64,000 nucleotides of DNA, from the NCBI RefSeq assembly GCF_014645815.1, contig NZ_BMML01000007.1:310001-374000 (forward strand), in the 5' to 3' direction. The notes under the pieces are model-generated. The model was not told the origin of the DNA and made no database searches. It was given only the letters and a program-made list of their open reading frames with translations. Position 1 is the stretch's first letter, and each line of letters begins with the position of its first letter. Made by a program: the position numbers and the translations under genes. Origin of the DNA: Streptomyces fuscichromogenes (GTDB taxonomy: Bacteria > Actinomycetota > Actinomycetes > Streptomycetales > Streptomycetaceae). Shown piece after piece: positions 34,379-43,349 of this stretch.

Positions 34379-35950
34379 ATGCCCGCTGCCACGGAACTCT
34401 CCCGCACCTACGACGCCATCATCGTCGGCGGCGGCCACAACGGCCTCGTCGCGGCCGCCTATCTCGCCCGGGCCGGCCGCACCGTGCTGGTGCTGGAGCG
34501 GCTGGGCCGCACCGGCGGCGCCGCCGTCTCCACCCGCCCCTTCGCCGGTGTCGACGCGCGGCTGTCCCGCTACTCCTACCTGGTCAGCCTGCTGCCCAGG
34601 AAGATCGTCCGCGACCTCGGCCTGGACTTCCGCGTCCGCGGCCGTACCGTCTCCTCGTACACGCCCGTGGAACGCGACGGGCGGCCGACCGGACTGCTGG
34701 TCGGCGGCGGCGAACGGCGGATCCGCGAGGCGTTCGAACGGCTGACCGGGGGCAAGACGGAGTACCAGGCCTGGCGGCGGTTCTACGGCATGACCGGCCG
34801 GGTCGCCGAGCGCGTCTTCCCGACGCTCACCGACCCGCTGCCCGAGCGCGCGGAGCTGCGCCGCCGTATCGACGACGAGGCCGCCTGGCGGGCGTTGTTC
34901 GAGGAGCCGATCGGGGTGACGATCGAGGAGAACTTCACGGACGACCTGGTGCGCGGGGTCGTCCTCACGGACGCCCTGATCGGCACCTTCGCCGACGCCC
35001 ACGACACCTCGCTGCGCCAGAACCGCTGCTTCCTCTACCACATCATCGGTGGCGGAACCGGTGCCTGGGACGTGCCGGTCGGCGGCATGGGCGCCCTCAC
35101 CGACGCGCTGGCCGCCGCCGCGCGCTCGGCGGGCGCGGTGCTCGCCACCGGACACGAGGTGGTACGGATCGAGACGGACGGCCGGAGCGCCGAGGTCGCC
35201 TACCGCACCGCCGACGGGGAGGGCGCCGCCGCCGCCCGGCACGTCCTGGTGGGCGCCTCGCCACAGGAACTCGCCGCCCTCACCGGCGACCCGGCCCCGG
35301 AGCCCGCCGAGGGCGCCCAGCTCAAGGTCAACATGCTGCTCAAGCGGCTGCCCAGGCTGCGCGACACCGCCGTCGACCCGCGCGAGGCGTTCTCCGGCAC
35401 CTTCCACATCGCCGAGGGCTACGGCCAACTCGCCACCGCCCACGCCCAGGCGGCGGCCGGCCGGCTGCCCGCGGCCCCGCCCTCGGAGATCTACTGCCAC
35501 TCCCTGACCGACCCCACCATCCTCGGCCGTGACCTGGCCGAGCGCGGCTACCAGACGCTCACCCTCTTCGGTCTGCACACCCCGGCCCGGCTCTTCACGG
35601 CGGACAACGACGCGGTGCGCGAGGAACTCCTCAAGTCCACCCTCGCCCAGCTCGACGCGCACCTCGCCGAGCCGATCACCGACTGCCTGGCCCTGGACGC
35701 CGACGGCCGCCCCTGCATCGAGGCGAAGACCCCCCTGGACCTCGAACAGGACCTCCGCCTGCCCGGCGGGAACATCTTCCACCGCGACCTCTCCTGGCCC
35801 TACGCCCAGGACGGCACCGGCCGCTGGGGCGTGGAGACCCGGCACGCCAACGTCCTGCTGTGCGGGGCGGGTGCGGTGCGCGGGGGAGGGGTGAGCGGGG
35901 TGCCGGGGCACAACGCGGCGATGGCGCTACTGGAACAGCGGGACGACTGA
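34379..35950 (+). CDS. Phytoene-dehydrogenase-like FAD-dependent oxidoreductase
   Basis: 523 residues from the ATG at 34379. The N-terminal dinucleotide motif DAIIVGGGHNGLVAAAYLAR is followed by LVLERLGRTGGAA, both typical of carotenoid-desaturase-like flavoproteins. The C-terminal end shows the second FAD motif (LLCGAGAVRGGGVSGVPGHNAA). A GTG at 34364, about six bases after a TAGATC -10-like element, could give a leaderless form five residues longer. No carotenoid genes are nearby, so this belongs to the broad desaturase/isomerase-like group. The substrate is unknown. Confidence 0.87.
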   Translation: MPAATELSRTYDAIIVGGGHNGLVAAAYLARAGRTVLVLERLGRTGGAAVSTRPFAGVDARLSRYSYLVSLLPRKIVRDLGLDFRVRGRTVSSYTPVERDGRPTGLLVGGGERRIREAFERLTGGKTEYQAWRRFYGMTGRVAERVFPTLTDPLPERAELRRRIDDEAAWRALFEEPIGVTIEENFTDDLVRGVVLTDALIGTFADAHDTSLRQNRCFLYHIIGGGTGAWDVPVGGMGALTDALAAAARSAGAVLATGHEVVRIETDGRSAEVAYRTADGEGAAAARHVLVGASPQELAALTGDPAPEPAEGAQLKVNMLLKRLPRLRDTAVDPREAFSGTFHIAEGYGQLATAHAQAAAGRLPAAPPSEIYCHSLTDPTILGRDLAERGYQTLTLFGLHTPARLFTADNDAVREELLKSTLAQLDAHLAEPITDCLALDADGRPCIEAKTPLDLEQDLRLPGGNIFHRDLSWPYAQDGTGRWGVETRHANVLLCGAGAVRGGGVSGVPGHNAAMALLEQRDD

Positions 35951-36390
35951 CCCCGGGCGTCAGCGCAGGTGCGCCCGCCGTCGACCTGTCCGGCCCCCTC
36001 ACCCACCGGACGGGCCACGAGGAAGGCCACCTCCACCGGCCACCGGCCCCCGGCCGCCCGGCCGCCCGAAGGGGATGCCCGCCACCCTGTCGGCCCGTCG
36101 GCGAGGCGAGACCGACAGCCCGCCCCGACCCGCGCTCCCGTGGCGGCTTCGCGCCGGCCGGATGACGGGTGGCCGCCGTCGACCCGGTGGTCGGGACCCC
36201 GCATCCGCCGCCGCGACGGGTTCCGGCAGCCGTGACACGGCGTGCACCGGCCCGCGCGGGAGAGCGCCGCCCGGCCCATGCGCCCCGGACGAGGGTGCGC
36301 GGCCGGATCCGGCCGGGAATCCTCCGAAGAATCTGACGGAGCATCAGAAAACCTCTTCCGTCGGCCGCACGGCTGCGGCATCCTGCGCCC
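35951..36390. other. Intergenic region upstream of the nitronate monooxygenase operon
   Basis: No gene supported across about 440 bp; the open frames have Arg/Pro-skewed composition. The distal end holds the 17-bp palindrome at 36332-36348, which is shared with the fadD19/echA19 promoter. Confidence 0.6.
36332..36348. promoter_or_regulatory. Shared operator candidate TCTGAC-N6-TCAGA (copy 1)
   Basis: TCTGACGGAGCATCAGA, flanked by GAA on the left and AAACC on the right, 42 bp upstream of the nitronate monooxygenase start. The copy at 53432-53448 has the same arms, spacing and flanks. The size and symmetry suit a TetR-family repressor. It differs from KstR and KstR2 motifs. Confidence 0.65.
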
Positions 36391-37500
36391 ATGCAGACGG
36401 AGCTGAGCAAGACCCTGGGCGTCGAGCACGCCGTCTTCGGCTTCACACCGTTTCCCGCCGTGGCCGCGGCCATCAGCCGGGCCGGCGGGTTCGGAGTGCT
36501 CGGCGCGGTCCGCTACACCGCCCCCGACGACCTCAAACGCGACCTCGACTGGATCGAGGCCCATGTCGACGGGAAGCCCTACGGGCTCGACGTCGTCATG
36601 CCCGCGAAGAAGGTGGAGGGCGTCAGCGAGGCCGACGTCGAGGCGATGATCCCGGAGGGGCACCGGCAGTTCGTCAGGGACACCCTCGCCAAGTACGGCG
36701 TGCCCGAGCTGGCCGAGGGGGAGGCGTCCGGCTGGCGCATCACCGGGTGGATGGAGCAGGTCGCCCGGAGCCAGCTCGACGTCGCCTTCGACTACCCGAT
36801 CCGGCTGCTCGCCAACGCCCTCGGCTCGCCGCCCGCCGACGTCGTCGACCGCGCCCACGACCAGGACATCCTCGTCGCCGCGCTCGCCGGCAGCGCCCGG
36901 CACGCCGTGAAACACCGGGACGCGGGCATCGACATCGTGGTGGCCCAGGGCTACGAGGCCGGCGGCCACACCGGCGAGATCGCCACCATGGTGCTCACCC
37001 CCGAGGTCGTCGAAGCCGTCGCCCCGCTGCCCGTACTGGCGGCCGGCGGCATCGGCAGCGGGCAGCAGGTGGCCGCCGCGCTCAGCCTCGGTGCTCAGGG
37101 AGTGTGGCTGGGCTCCATGTGGCTGACCGTCACAGAGGCAGACCTCTCCTCGCCCGCCGTGACCCGCAAACTGCTCGCCGCCGGCTCCGGCGACACCGTC
37201 CGCTCCCGCGCCCTGACCGGCAAACCGGCCCGCCAGCTGCGTACCGAGTGGACCGACGCCTGGGACGACCCGAACGGCCCCGGCACCCTGCCCATGCCCC
37301 TCCAGGGCCTGCTCGTCGCCGAGGCCCTCACCCGCATCCAGAAGCACGAGGTCGCACCCCTGCTCGGCACCCCCGTCGGCCAGATCGTCGGCCGCATGAC
37401 CAGCGAACGCAGCGTCCAGGCCGTCTTCGACGACCTCACCCGGGGCTTCGAGCAGACCGTCGACCGCATCAACCGCATCGCCGGAAGGAGCGGCACGTGA
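36391..37500 (+). CDS. Nitronate monooxygenase-family FMN enzyme
   Basis: 369 residues. A TIM-barrel 2-nitropropane dioxygenase/enoyl-reductase-like flavoprotein: SRAGGFGVLGAVRY near the N-terminus, AQGYEAGGHTGE with the catalytic His, LAAGGIGSGQQVAAALSLGA for phosphate binding, and VWLGS. Family members include steroid-degradation flavoproteins in mycobacteria as well as true nitronate monooxygenases, so the reaction is open. It starts 42 bp after the TCTGAC palindrome. It overlaps the next acyl-CoA ligase gene by 4 bp (GTGA), so the two act in one operon and probably one pathway. Confidence 0.87.
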   Translation: MQTELSKTLGVEHAVFGFTPFPAVAAAISRAGGFGVLGAVRYTAPDDLKRDLDWIEAHVDGKPYGLDVVMPAKKVEGVSEADVEAMIPEGHRQFVRDTLAKYGVPELAEGEASGWRITGWMEQVARSQLDVAFDYPIRLLANALGSPPADVVDRAHDQDILVAALAGSARHAVKHRDAGIDIVVAQGYEAGGHTGEIATMVLTPEVVEAVAPLPVLAAGGIGSGQQVAAALSLGAQGVWLGSMWLTVTEADLSSPAVTRKLLAAGSGDTVRSRALTGKPARQLRTEWTDAWDDPNGPGTLPMPLQGLLVAEALTRIQKHEVAPLLGTPVGQIVGRMTSERSVQAVFDDLTRGFEQTVDRINRIAGRSGT

Positions 37501-39050
37501 CCAGTACGCCCCCCGCCGGATTCTGGGCCCAGGCCACCCGGGACCCCGACCGCACGGTCCTCGTCGCACCCGACGGCGAGGAATGGACCGCAGGCAGGCT
37601 GCACGCGGCCGCCAACCGGCTCGTCCACGGACTGCGGGCCGCGGGCCTGGAACGCGGGGACGCCTTCGCGGTCGTCCTGCCCAACGGGCCCGAGTTCCTC
37701 ACCGCCTACCTGGCCGCCTCCCAGGCCGGCCTCTACCTCGTCCCGGTCAACCACCACTTCGTCGCCCCGGAGATCGCCTGGATCGTCGCCGACTCCGGCG
37801 CCAAGGTGCTCCTCGCCCACGAACGGTTCGCCGGCCCGGCCCGCCAGGCCGCCGACGAGGCCGGCCTCCCGGCCACCCACCGGTACGCGGTCGGCGCGGT
37901 CGAGGGCTTCCGGCCGTACGCCGAACTCCTCGACGGACAGCCGGAGTCGGCACCCGAGGACCGCGAGCTGGGCTGGGTCATGAACTACACCTCGGGTACC
38001 ACGGGCCGCCCCCGCGGCATCCGCCGCCCGCTGCCCGGCAGGCGCCCCGAGGAGGCCTACCTCGGCGGCTTCCTCGGCATCTTCGGCATCCGCCCCTTCG
38101 ACGACAACGTCCACCTGGTCTGCTCGCCGCTCTACCACACCGCCGTGCTCCAGTTCGCGGGCGCGTCCCTCCACATAGGCCACCGTCTGGTCGTCATGGA
38201 CAAGTGGACCCCCGAGGAGATGCTCCGCCTGATCGACGCACACAAGTGCACCCACACCCATATGGTCCCCACCCAGTTCCACCGGCTGCTCGCCCTCCCC
38301 GAAGACGTGCGCGCCCGCTATGACGTCTCCTCCATGCGGCACGCCATCCACGGCGCCGCCCCCTGCCCGGACCATGTCAAGCGCGCCATGCTCGACTGGT
38401 GGGGTCCCAGCGTCGAGGAGTACTACGCGGCCAGCGAGGGCGGCGGCGCCTTCGCCACAGCCGAGGACTGGCTGAAGAAACCCGGCACGGTCGGCAAGGC
38501 CTGGCCCATCAGCGAACTCGCGGTCTTCGACGACGACGGCAACCGGCTGCCGGCCGGTGAACTCGGCACCGTCTACATGAAGATGAACACCGGCGGCTTC
38601 GCCTACCACAAGGACGAGGCCAAGACGCAGAAGAGCCGCATCGGCGACTTCTTCACCGTCGGCGACCTGGGCTACCTCGACGAGGACGGCTACCTGTTCC
38701 TCCGCGACCGCAAGATCGACATGATCATCTCGGGCGGGGTCAACATCTACCCCGCCGAGATCGAGTCCGCACTGCTGTCCCACCCCGCCGTCGCCGACGC
38801 CGCCGCCTTCGGCATCCCGCACGACGACTGGGGGGAGGAGGTCAAGGCCGTCGTCGAAGCCGCCCCCGGACACGAGCCCGGCCCGGAGCTCGCCGCCGAC
38901 CTCCTCGCCCACTGCGCCGAACAGCTCGCCGGCTACAAGTGCCCGAAGACCGTCGACTTCATCGCCGAGATGCCCCGGGACCCCAACGGCAAGCTGTACA
39001 AGCGGCGGCTGCGGGACCCGTACTGGGAGGGGCGCACCCGGCCGGTGTGA
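37497..39050 (+). CDS. Acyl-CoA synthetase (FadD4/FadD12-like)
   Basis: 517 residues of the ANL superfamily. The AMP-binding P-loop is YTSGTTGRPRGIRR near residue 165; the adenylate motif YYAASEGGG, the hinge with GDLGYLDEDGYLFLRDR, and GKLYKRRL with the catalytic Lys near the C-terminus are all present. It resembles mycobacterial FadD4-type ligases. The GTG at 37497 overlaps the upstream stop, with GGAAGGAG correctly placed. Together with the FMN enzyme and the shared operator, this suggests activation of a carboxylic acid in the same regulon as the sterol genes. The exact acid is unknown. Confidence 0.88.
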   Translation: MTSTPPAGFWAQATRDPDRTVLVAPDGEEWTAGRLHAAANRLVHGLRAAGLERGDAFAVVLPNGPEFLTAYLAASQAGLYLVPVNHHFVAPEIAWIVADSGAKVLLAHERFAGPARQAADEAGLPATHRYAVGAVEGFRPYAELLDGQPESAPEDRELGWVMNYTSGTTGRPRGIRRPLPGRRPEEAYLGGFLGIFGIRPFDDNVHLVCSPLYHTAVLQFAGASLHIGHRLVVMDKWTPEEMLRLIDAHKCTHTHMVPTQFHRLLALPEDVRARYDVSSMRHAIHGAAPCPDHVKRAMLDWWGPSVEEYYAASEGGGAFATAEDWLKKPGTVGKAWPISELAVFDDDGNRLPAGELGTVYMKMNTGGFAYHKDEAKTQKSRIGDFFTVGDLGYLDEDGYLFLRDRKIDMIISGGVNIYPAEIESALLSHPAVADAAAFGIPHDDWGEEVKAVVEAAPGHEPGPELAADLLAHCAEQLAGYKCPKTVDFIAEMPRDPNGKLYKRRLRDPYWEGRTRPV

Positions 39051-39059
39051 GCGGGGCGG

Positions 39060-39231
39060 GACCGGGTATCTCGGGGCTCGGCGCCTCGGGCTGCCCGGGG
39101 CTCCAGGGGCCCGGCGCCTCGGGGAGCCTGGCGGCTCAGGGGCCCGGTGCCTTGGAGGCCCGGTGCCTTGGAGACCCGGCGCCTCGGGGCGTCCGGTGCC
39201 TCAAGGACCCGGGGCAAGGGAGCCCGGTGCC
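39060..39231. repeat. Degenerate repeats between converging genes
   Basis: Imperfect units of roughly 17-18 bp built around CCCGGTGCCTYRGRG, about eight of them, fill the gap between the ends of the acyl-CoA synthetase and LuxR/AAA genes. They start right after the first stop and run up to the other. Confidence 0.6.
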
Positions 39232-42144
39232 TCAGTGGCGTGGGCGGTGAAGGGCGTCCAGGAACCCGGCGAGGCCGGCCACGTCGGTGCCGAGCTTGCG
39301 GTAGACGAGGGACAGCAGCTGCCGCACGCCCTGCTCGGTGAGGCCCAGCTCCTTGGCGACCACGGCCACCGGGTGCCCCTGGACGGTCAGTTCGGCGGTG
39401 CGCAGTTCCTGCGCGGTCAGCGTGTCCGCCTGCGGGTAGCGCAACGGCAGCGACCGCAGGCCGGCCGCCGACAGCTCCTGCCTGGCCCGGGAGGCGAGCG
39501 CCTCGGCCCCGCAGTGGACGGCTCCCTCCAGCCCCTGGTAGAGCCGGTCGGCGGCCTCCTGGAGCCGGCCGCCCAGGGACAGCGCGGCACCGTGGCCGAT
39601 CTGGGCGCGGGCGAGTTCGTAGGCGGCGGGCGACTGCTCCAGCTCTTCGACGGCCTGCGCGTACAGGTCGACCGCAGCAGGCCCGCCGGTCACCTCGGCG
39701 AGCGTGTGCAGGGCCTGTCCGACGGCCGAGGCGGCACCGAACTCCCGGGCCCGGCGCACGGCCTCCTCCGCATGGCCGACCGCCTCCTCGGGGGCGGTGG
39801 GCGCGAGCGCGGACGCGAGCCGCAGCTGCCACGGGCACCAGGCCGGATTGCGCCAGCCCCGGCCGTCCAGCCAGTCGCCGACCGAGGACAACAGCCGTGC
39901 CGCCTCGGTGCGCCGTCCCTCGGCGAGCAGCAGTTCGGCGTGGACGGTGCGGGGGTCGGGGTAGATCACGGCGTTCGGAGCCGTCGCGCCGAAGCGGTGT
40001 GCGTCGGCGAGCGAGCGCGCCTCGGCGACGCGCCCACGGGCCAGCAGCGTCTGGATCAGGATGCCCACCGCGAACCACTGGGCGGGAACGGCCCCTTCCA
40101 CCTCGTCCGCGATCCGCAGACCTCCCCGTACCAGCTCCTCGGCCTCGGCCAGACAGCCACGGCGGTAGCGGATGTAACCGGCGAGGGTCTGACCGAGAGC
40201 CAGGTGGGAGCCGCGCCAGCCCATGGCCACGCATTCCGCGATCCCCCTGCCGAACAGCTCCTCGGCCCGTCGCGGCTGGTCGCCGTACATGAAGACCAGC
40301 GCGACCGAGGCGGGGACCTCGAAACCCCGGTTCTCGTCGGTCCAGCTCATGCCGCCGTCCAGGGCCTTCTCGGCAAGGGCGAGAGTGCTCTGCCGCGGTT
40401 CCCCGCGCAGCACGGCGTCCCAGGCCCGCAGCCCCAGGATGTAGCGCTCCTCAAGACTGCGGCCGGGCAGCTGCTCGGCCAGCCGTGTCAGGGTCCGGGA
40501 GCGTGCGGGTGAGTCGCGGTCGTCGGCCCGGAACATGCCCCAGACGAACTGATCGGCCTGCATGCGCAGTTTGACGCGCGCGTTGGCGGCCTGCCGTGCC
40601 TCCTCGGTGGCCACGCGCACGGCCTCGGCCAACTGGTCGGTGTGGGCCAGCGCCTGCGTCAGCCGGAAGACGATGGAAGCGCGCAGATCGGGGTCGACGT
40701 CCGGCTCCGCCAGCGCCTGGCGCAGAAGCCGTACCGTGGCCGTGGGCTCGATCAGGAAGGTGGCGCAGGCGAGTTCGTGCAGGACGGCCGCCCGGTCCTC
40801 GGGCGGGGGCGGCTCCGCCAGCGCGCGGTCCAGCAGCCGCCGGGCGGCCTCGGTGGCCCCGGCGCGCAGGTACAGGCGGGCCGCCTCCCGGAAACACTCC
40901 ACCGCCTCCGGGTTGCCTTCGCAGGGCACCTCCAGCAGGTGCCGGGCGGCGGCGGTGGAACCGTGTCCCGCGGCCAGGACGGCCACCGCCGCGGCGTTGT
41001 GCATACCGACCCGGATGGCCGACGGGCGGATGGACCCGTAGATCGTCGTGGCGATCAGCGGGTGCACGAACTCCAGAGAGCCGTCGAGGTCGTGTCCGTA
41101 GGACAGGAACCTGGCCGCCCGCAGCTTCCGGATCGCCTCGGCCGCCGCCTCCTCGCCGAGTACCGCGATGGTCGCGGCGAGCTGCGGCGCGAAGGGGGAG
41201 CCCAGCACGGCCGCGGCGTACGCGAACCGCCGGGTCGCGGTGCCGAGCCGTTCCAGCCGCTCGATCAGTCCCGGGCCCTTGATCGCCGCGGCGAGCTCGC
41301 GCATGGCGGGCAGGTCGTCCTCGCTGCCGCTCACCCTCCGCTCGGCGAGCCTGATGGCCAGCTCCACCGTCTCGAAGGGGCTCCCGCCGGTGGCCGACCA
41401 GCATTCCCTGCAGAACCGGTCCACGGCCGGCTCGCCGACCTCGGCCCTGACGATCCTGGCCACACCCTCGGTGGTGAGCAGCGCGAGTTCGTGGGGGCGG
41501 TCCCCGTGGTGCCCCACGAGCGTGCGCAGTTCGCCCCCTTCCGGCGGCAGGTCGTCGGGCCGGTAGGCGACCACGAGCAGCAGCGGGAGGTCGTCGACCC
41601 GCGGCACGAAGGAGGTGAGCCACTTCAGGGACTCCGGGTCCGCCCAGTGCAGGTCGTCCAGGAGCAGGACCACGGGTGCCTTCCTCACCGTGAGCCGGGT
41701 CATGACCCAGTCCAGGCCCTCCCGGACCCCGGTGGGATCCGGGGCGGGAACGGACCCCTTCGCCTCCAGACCGAGCACGGCGGCGACGGTGTCGTACCAG
41801 CTGCCCAGGAAGGCGTGGAGTTCCGCCTCGTCCATCCGTGCCAGCGAAGGCTGCATCAGCTGACGTACGACACGGAACGCCGAACTCTGCTCCGCCTCGG
41901 CACCCCGGCCCGAAAGGACGGTGAACCCGTCCGCCGCGGCCCTCGCGCGTGCTTCCGTGATGAGGGCCGTCTTGCCCAGCCCGGCCGACCCCGTGAAGGC
42001 GAGCAGTCCCTTGCGCCGCGCTCGTGGCACGCCGCCCGTGGTGCGCCGCAGCTCCCGGAAAGCCGCGTCGAGGGCCTGGATTTCCCGTCGGCGCTCGATC
42101 AAGGTCTTTTGGTCCGTGACCGGTTGCCGCGGCACCGTTGCCAT
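39232..42144 (-). CDS. LuxR-family AAA/TPR transcriptional regulator (LAL-like)
   Basis: 970 residues. Walker A TGSAGLGKTAL at about residue 51, Walker B VVLLLDDLHWAD at about 172, then a long helical-repeat region. The C-terminal LuxR helix-turn-helix (LTAQELRTAELTVQGHPVAV to about residue 960) is complete. LAL-type regulators are ATP-binding activators often tied to secondary metabolism or catabolism. It is paralogous along its length to the 59091 gene, which stops before the HTH. The start at ATG 42144 has no strong RBS. It converges on the FadD operon and is divergent from nothing nearby; its targets are unknown, and the adjacent terpene synthase/P450 pair is possible. Confidence 0.9.
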   Translation of the reverse strand: MATVPRQPVTDQKTLIERRREIQALDAAFRELRRTTGGVPRARRKGLLAFTGSAGLGKTALITEARARAAADGFTVLSGRGAEAEQSSAFRVVRQLMQPSLARMDEAELHAFLGSWYDTVAAVLGLEAKGSVPAPDPTGVREGLDWVMTRLTVRKAPVVLLLDDLHWADPESLKWLTSFVPRVDDLPLLLVVAYRPDDLPPEGGELRTLVGHHGDRPHELALLTTEGVARIVRAEVGEPAVDRFCRECWSATGGSPFETVELAIRLAERRVSGSEDDLPAMRELAAAIKGPGLIERLERLGTATRRFAYAAAVLGSPFAPQLAATIAVLGEEAAAEAIRKLRAARFLSYGHDLDGSLEFVHPLIATTIYGSIRPSAIRVGMHNAAAVAVLAAGHGSTAAARHLLEVPCEGNPEAVECFREAARLYLRAGATEAARRLLDRALAEPPPPEDRAAVLHELACATFLIEPTATVRLLRQALAEPDVDPDLRASIVFRLTQALAHTDQLAEAVRVATEEARQAANARVKLRMQADQFVWGMFRADDRDSPARSRTLTRLAEQLPGRSLEERYILGLRAWDAVLRGEPRQSTLALAEKALDGGMSWTDENRGFEVPASVALVFMYGDQPRRAEELFGRGIAECVAMGWRGSHLALGQTLAGYIRYRRGCLAEAEELVRGGLRIADEVEGAVPAQWFAVGILIQTLLARGRVAEARSLADAHRFGATAPNAVIYPDPRTVHAELLLAEGRRTEAARLLSSVGDWLDGRGWRNPAWCPWQLRLASALAPTAPEEAVGHAEEAVRRAREFGAASAVGQALHTLAEVTGGPAAVDLYAQAVEELEQSPAAYELARAQIGHGAALSLGGRLQEAADRLYQGLEGAVHCGAEALASRARQELSAAGLRSLPLRYPQADTLTAQELRTAELTVQGHPVAVVAKELGLTEQGVRQLLSLVYRKLGTDVAGLAGFLDALHRPRH

Positions 42145-42332
42145 ATGCCGTACCGCTTTCTTTCGTTCGGCCCGGGGACAGCCGAGCGTACGCCTTGTCG
42201 CGGTGAGGGCAGACCTGACTCAGTACTATCGGGTGAATCATGAACTGTAGAAGGGATAATGTCCGCCTCCCGGGTAAGAGGCCCTGATCGCCTTTCCCGG
42301 AAGGCGTGGTCGTCGCAGGGCACCGGATTCCG

Positions 42333-43349
42333 CTACGACACGGCGGGCACCGTCGCCACATCCGCGTACCGGGGTACGGTGCGGGACCAGTGGTAACACC
42401 CGCGGATCCAGCCGGCCATGCCCTCCACATAGCCGATCCCCGTGGCGCTCAGCTCCGGCTCGACCTCGGCGAAGAGCTCCTGGAACTCCTCGACGGTGCC
42501 GTTGATCTGCCGGACGGCGAGGACGACGGCGGCCTGGAGCGAACACCGGTTCTCGCGCTGGTGGGCCAGGGCCAGGTTGATCATCCCGCCGGCCCGCTGT
42601 TCCTTCACCGCCGAGAACAGGTCGGGTATCCACACCGCGGCGTCGGCCGACAGCCGGCCGAGCCGCTGTACGGCGGGATGGTGCAGCTCGGCGGCGGACA
42701 GCTCCTCGGGCTGGGCGGCCTCGCACAGCGGGTAGAACGGCTCGACTCCCGCGATCAGGGACCGGATGGCGGTGCAGTCCCCGGCCCGCAGCAGGTAGGG
42801 CTGGGCCTGCGCCACCGCTTCGTACAACAGGCCGTGCACGTACTCGCGGCTCTGCCAGGCCCACCGGGCGGCCTGCGCGGGAGTGCACCGCTCCCGTACC
42901 TGCCGGTGGAGATCGGCCAGCGCCGCGCCGAGGGGGGTGCGGGGTGGCCGGCCGTCCCGCAGGATCGCGATGCTCTCGAACAGCATCGGCAGCAACAGGC
43001 CCGGCGAGTGCTGACCGATGTCCTCCGCACGGTCGTCGAAGACGAACTGGTAGGCGATCTGGTCGGCCACGATCTGGAGGAGACCGGGATCCACGCCGGC
43101 GCTGATGTAGGACGCGAGTTCGGCGGGGCGGGTGCGGGTGATCATCGACGCCACGCCCGGTTCGTCCGTCAGTCCCCACCCGCGCAGCCAGGCGTCGACT
43201 CCGGCCGCGGCTTCGGTCTCGTGGGGGTTGCGCAGGAAGGGGAAGGGGATGCGGAGGTGGGCGTCGATCAGGTCCCTGAGACTGGCGACCGGTGTTCCGC
43301 CCGGTGCGCCGAGGGCGATTTCCTCATGCGCCGTCGACAACGTGATCAC
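42333..43349 (-). CDS. Class I terpene synthase
   Basis: 338 residues. The aspartate-rich motif is FVFDDRAED near residue 105. At the position of the NSE triad (NxxxSxxxE, near residue 251) the sequence is PDLFSAVKE, so Ser and Glu are kept but the metal-binding Asn is Pro; the codon is CCC. GIGYVEGMAGWIRGCYHW near the end resembles the C-terminal RY region. The GTG at 43349 overlaps the P450 gene by 26 bp, so the two are coupled. Probably makes a terpene that the P450 oxidises. The product cannot be predicted, and the Asn loss may alter or reduce cyclisation. Confidence 0.85.
   Translation of the reverse strand: MITLSTAHEEIALGAPGGTPVASLRDLIDAHLRIPFPFLRNPHETEAAAGVDAWLRGWGLTDEPGVASMITRTRPAELASYISAGVDPGLLQIVADQIAYQFVFDDRAEDIGQHSPGLLLPMLFESIAILRDGRPPRTPLGAALADLHRQVRERCTPAQAARWAWQSREYVHGLLYEAVAQAQPYLLRAGDCTAIRSLIAGVEPFYPLCEAAQPEELSAAELHHPAVQRLGRLSADAAVWIPDLFSAVKEQRAGGMINLALAHQRENRCSLQAAVVLAVRQINGTVEEFQELFAEVEPELSATGIGYVEGMAGWIRGCYHWSRTVPRYADVATVPAVS

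Noticed and set aside
40451..42430. Alternative minus-strand frame inside the LAL regulator
   Set aside because: Arg/Pro/Gly-rich; the other frame has the Walker motifs and LuxR HTH.
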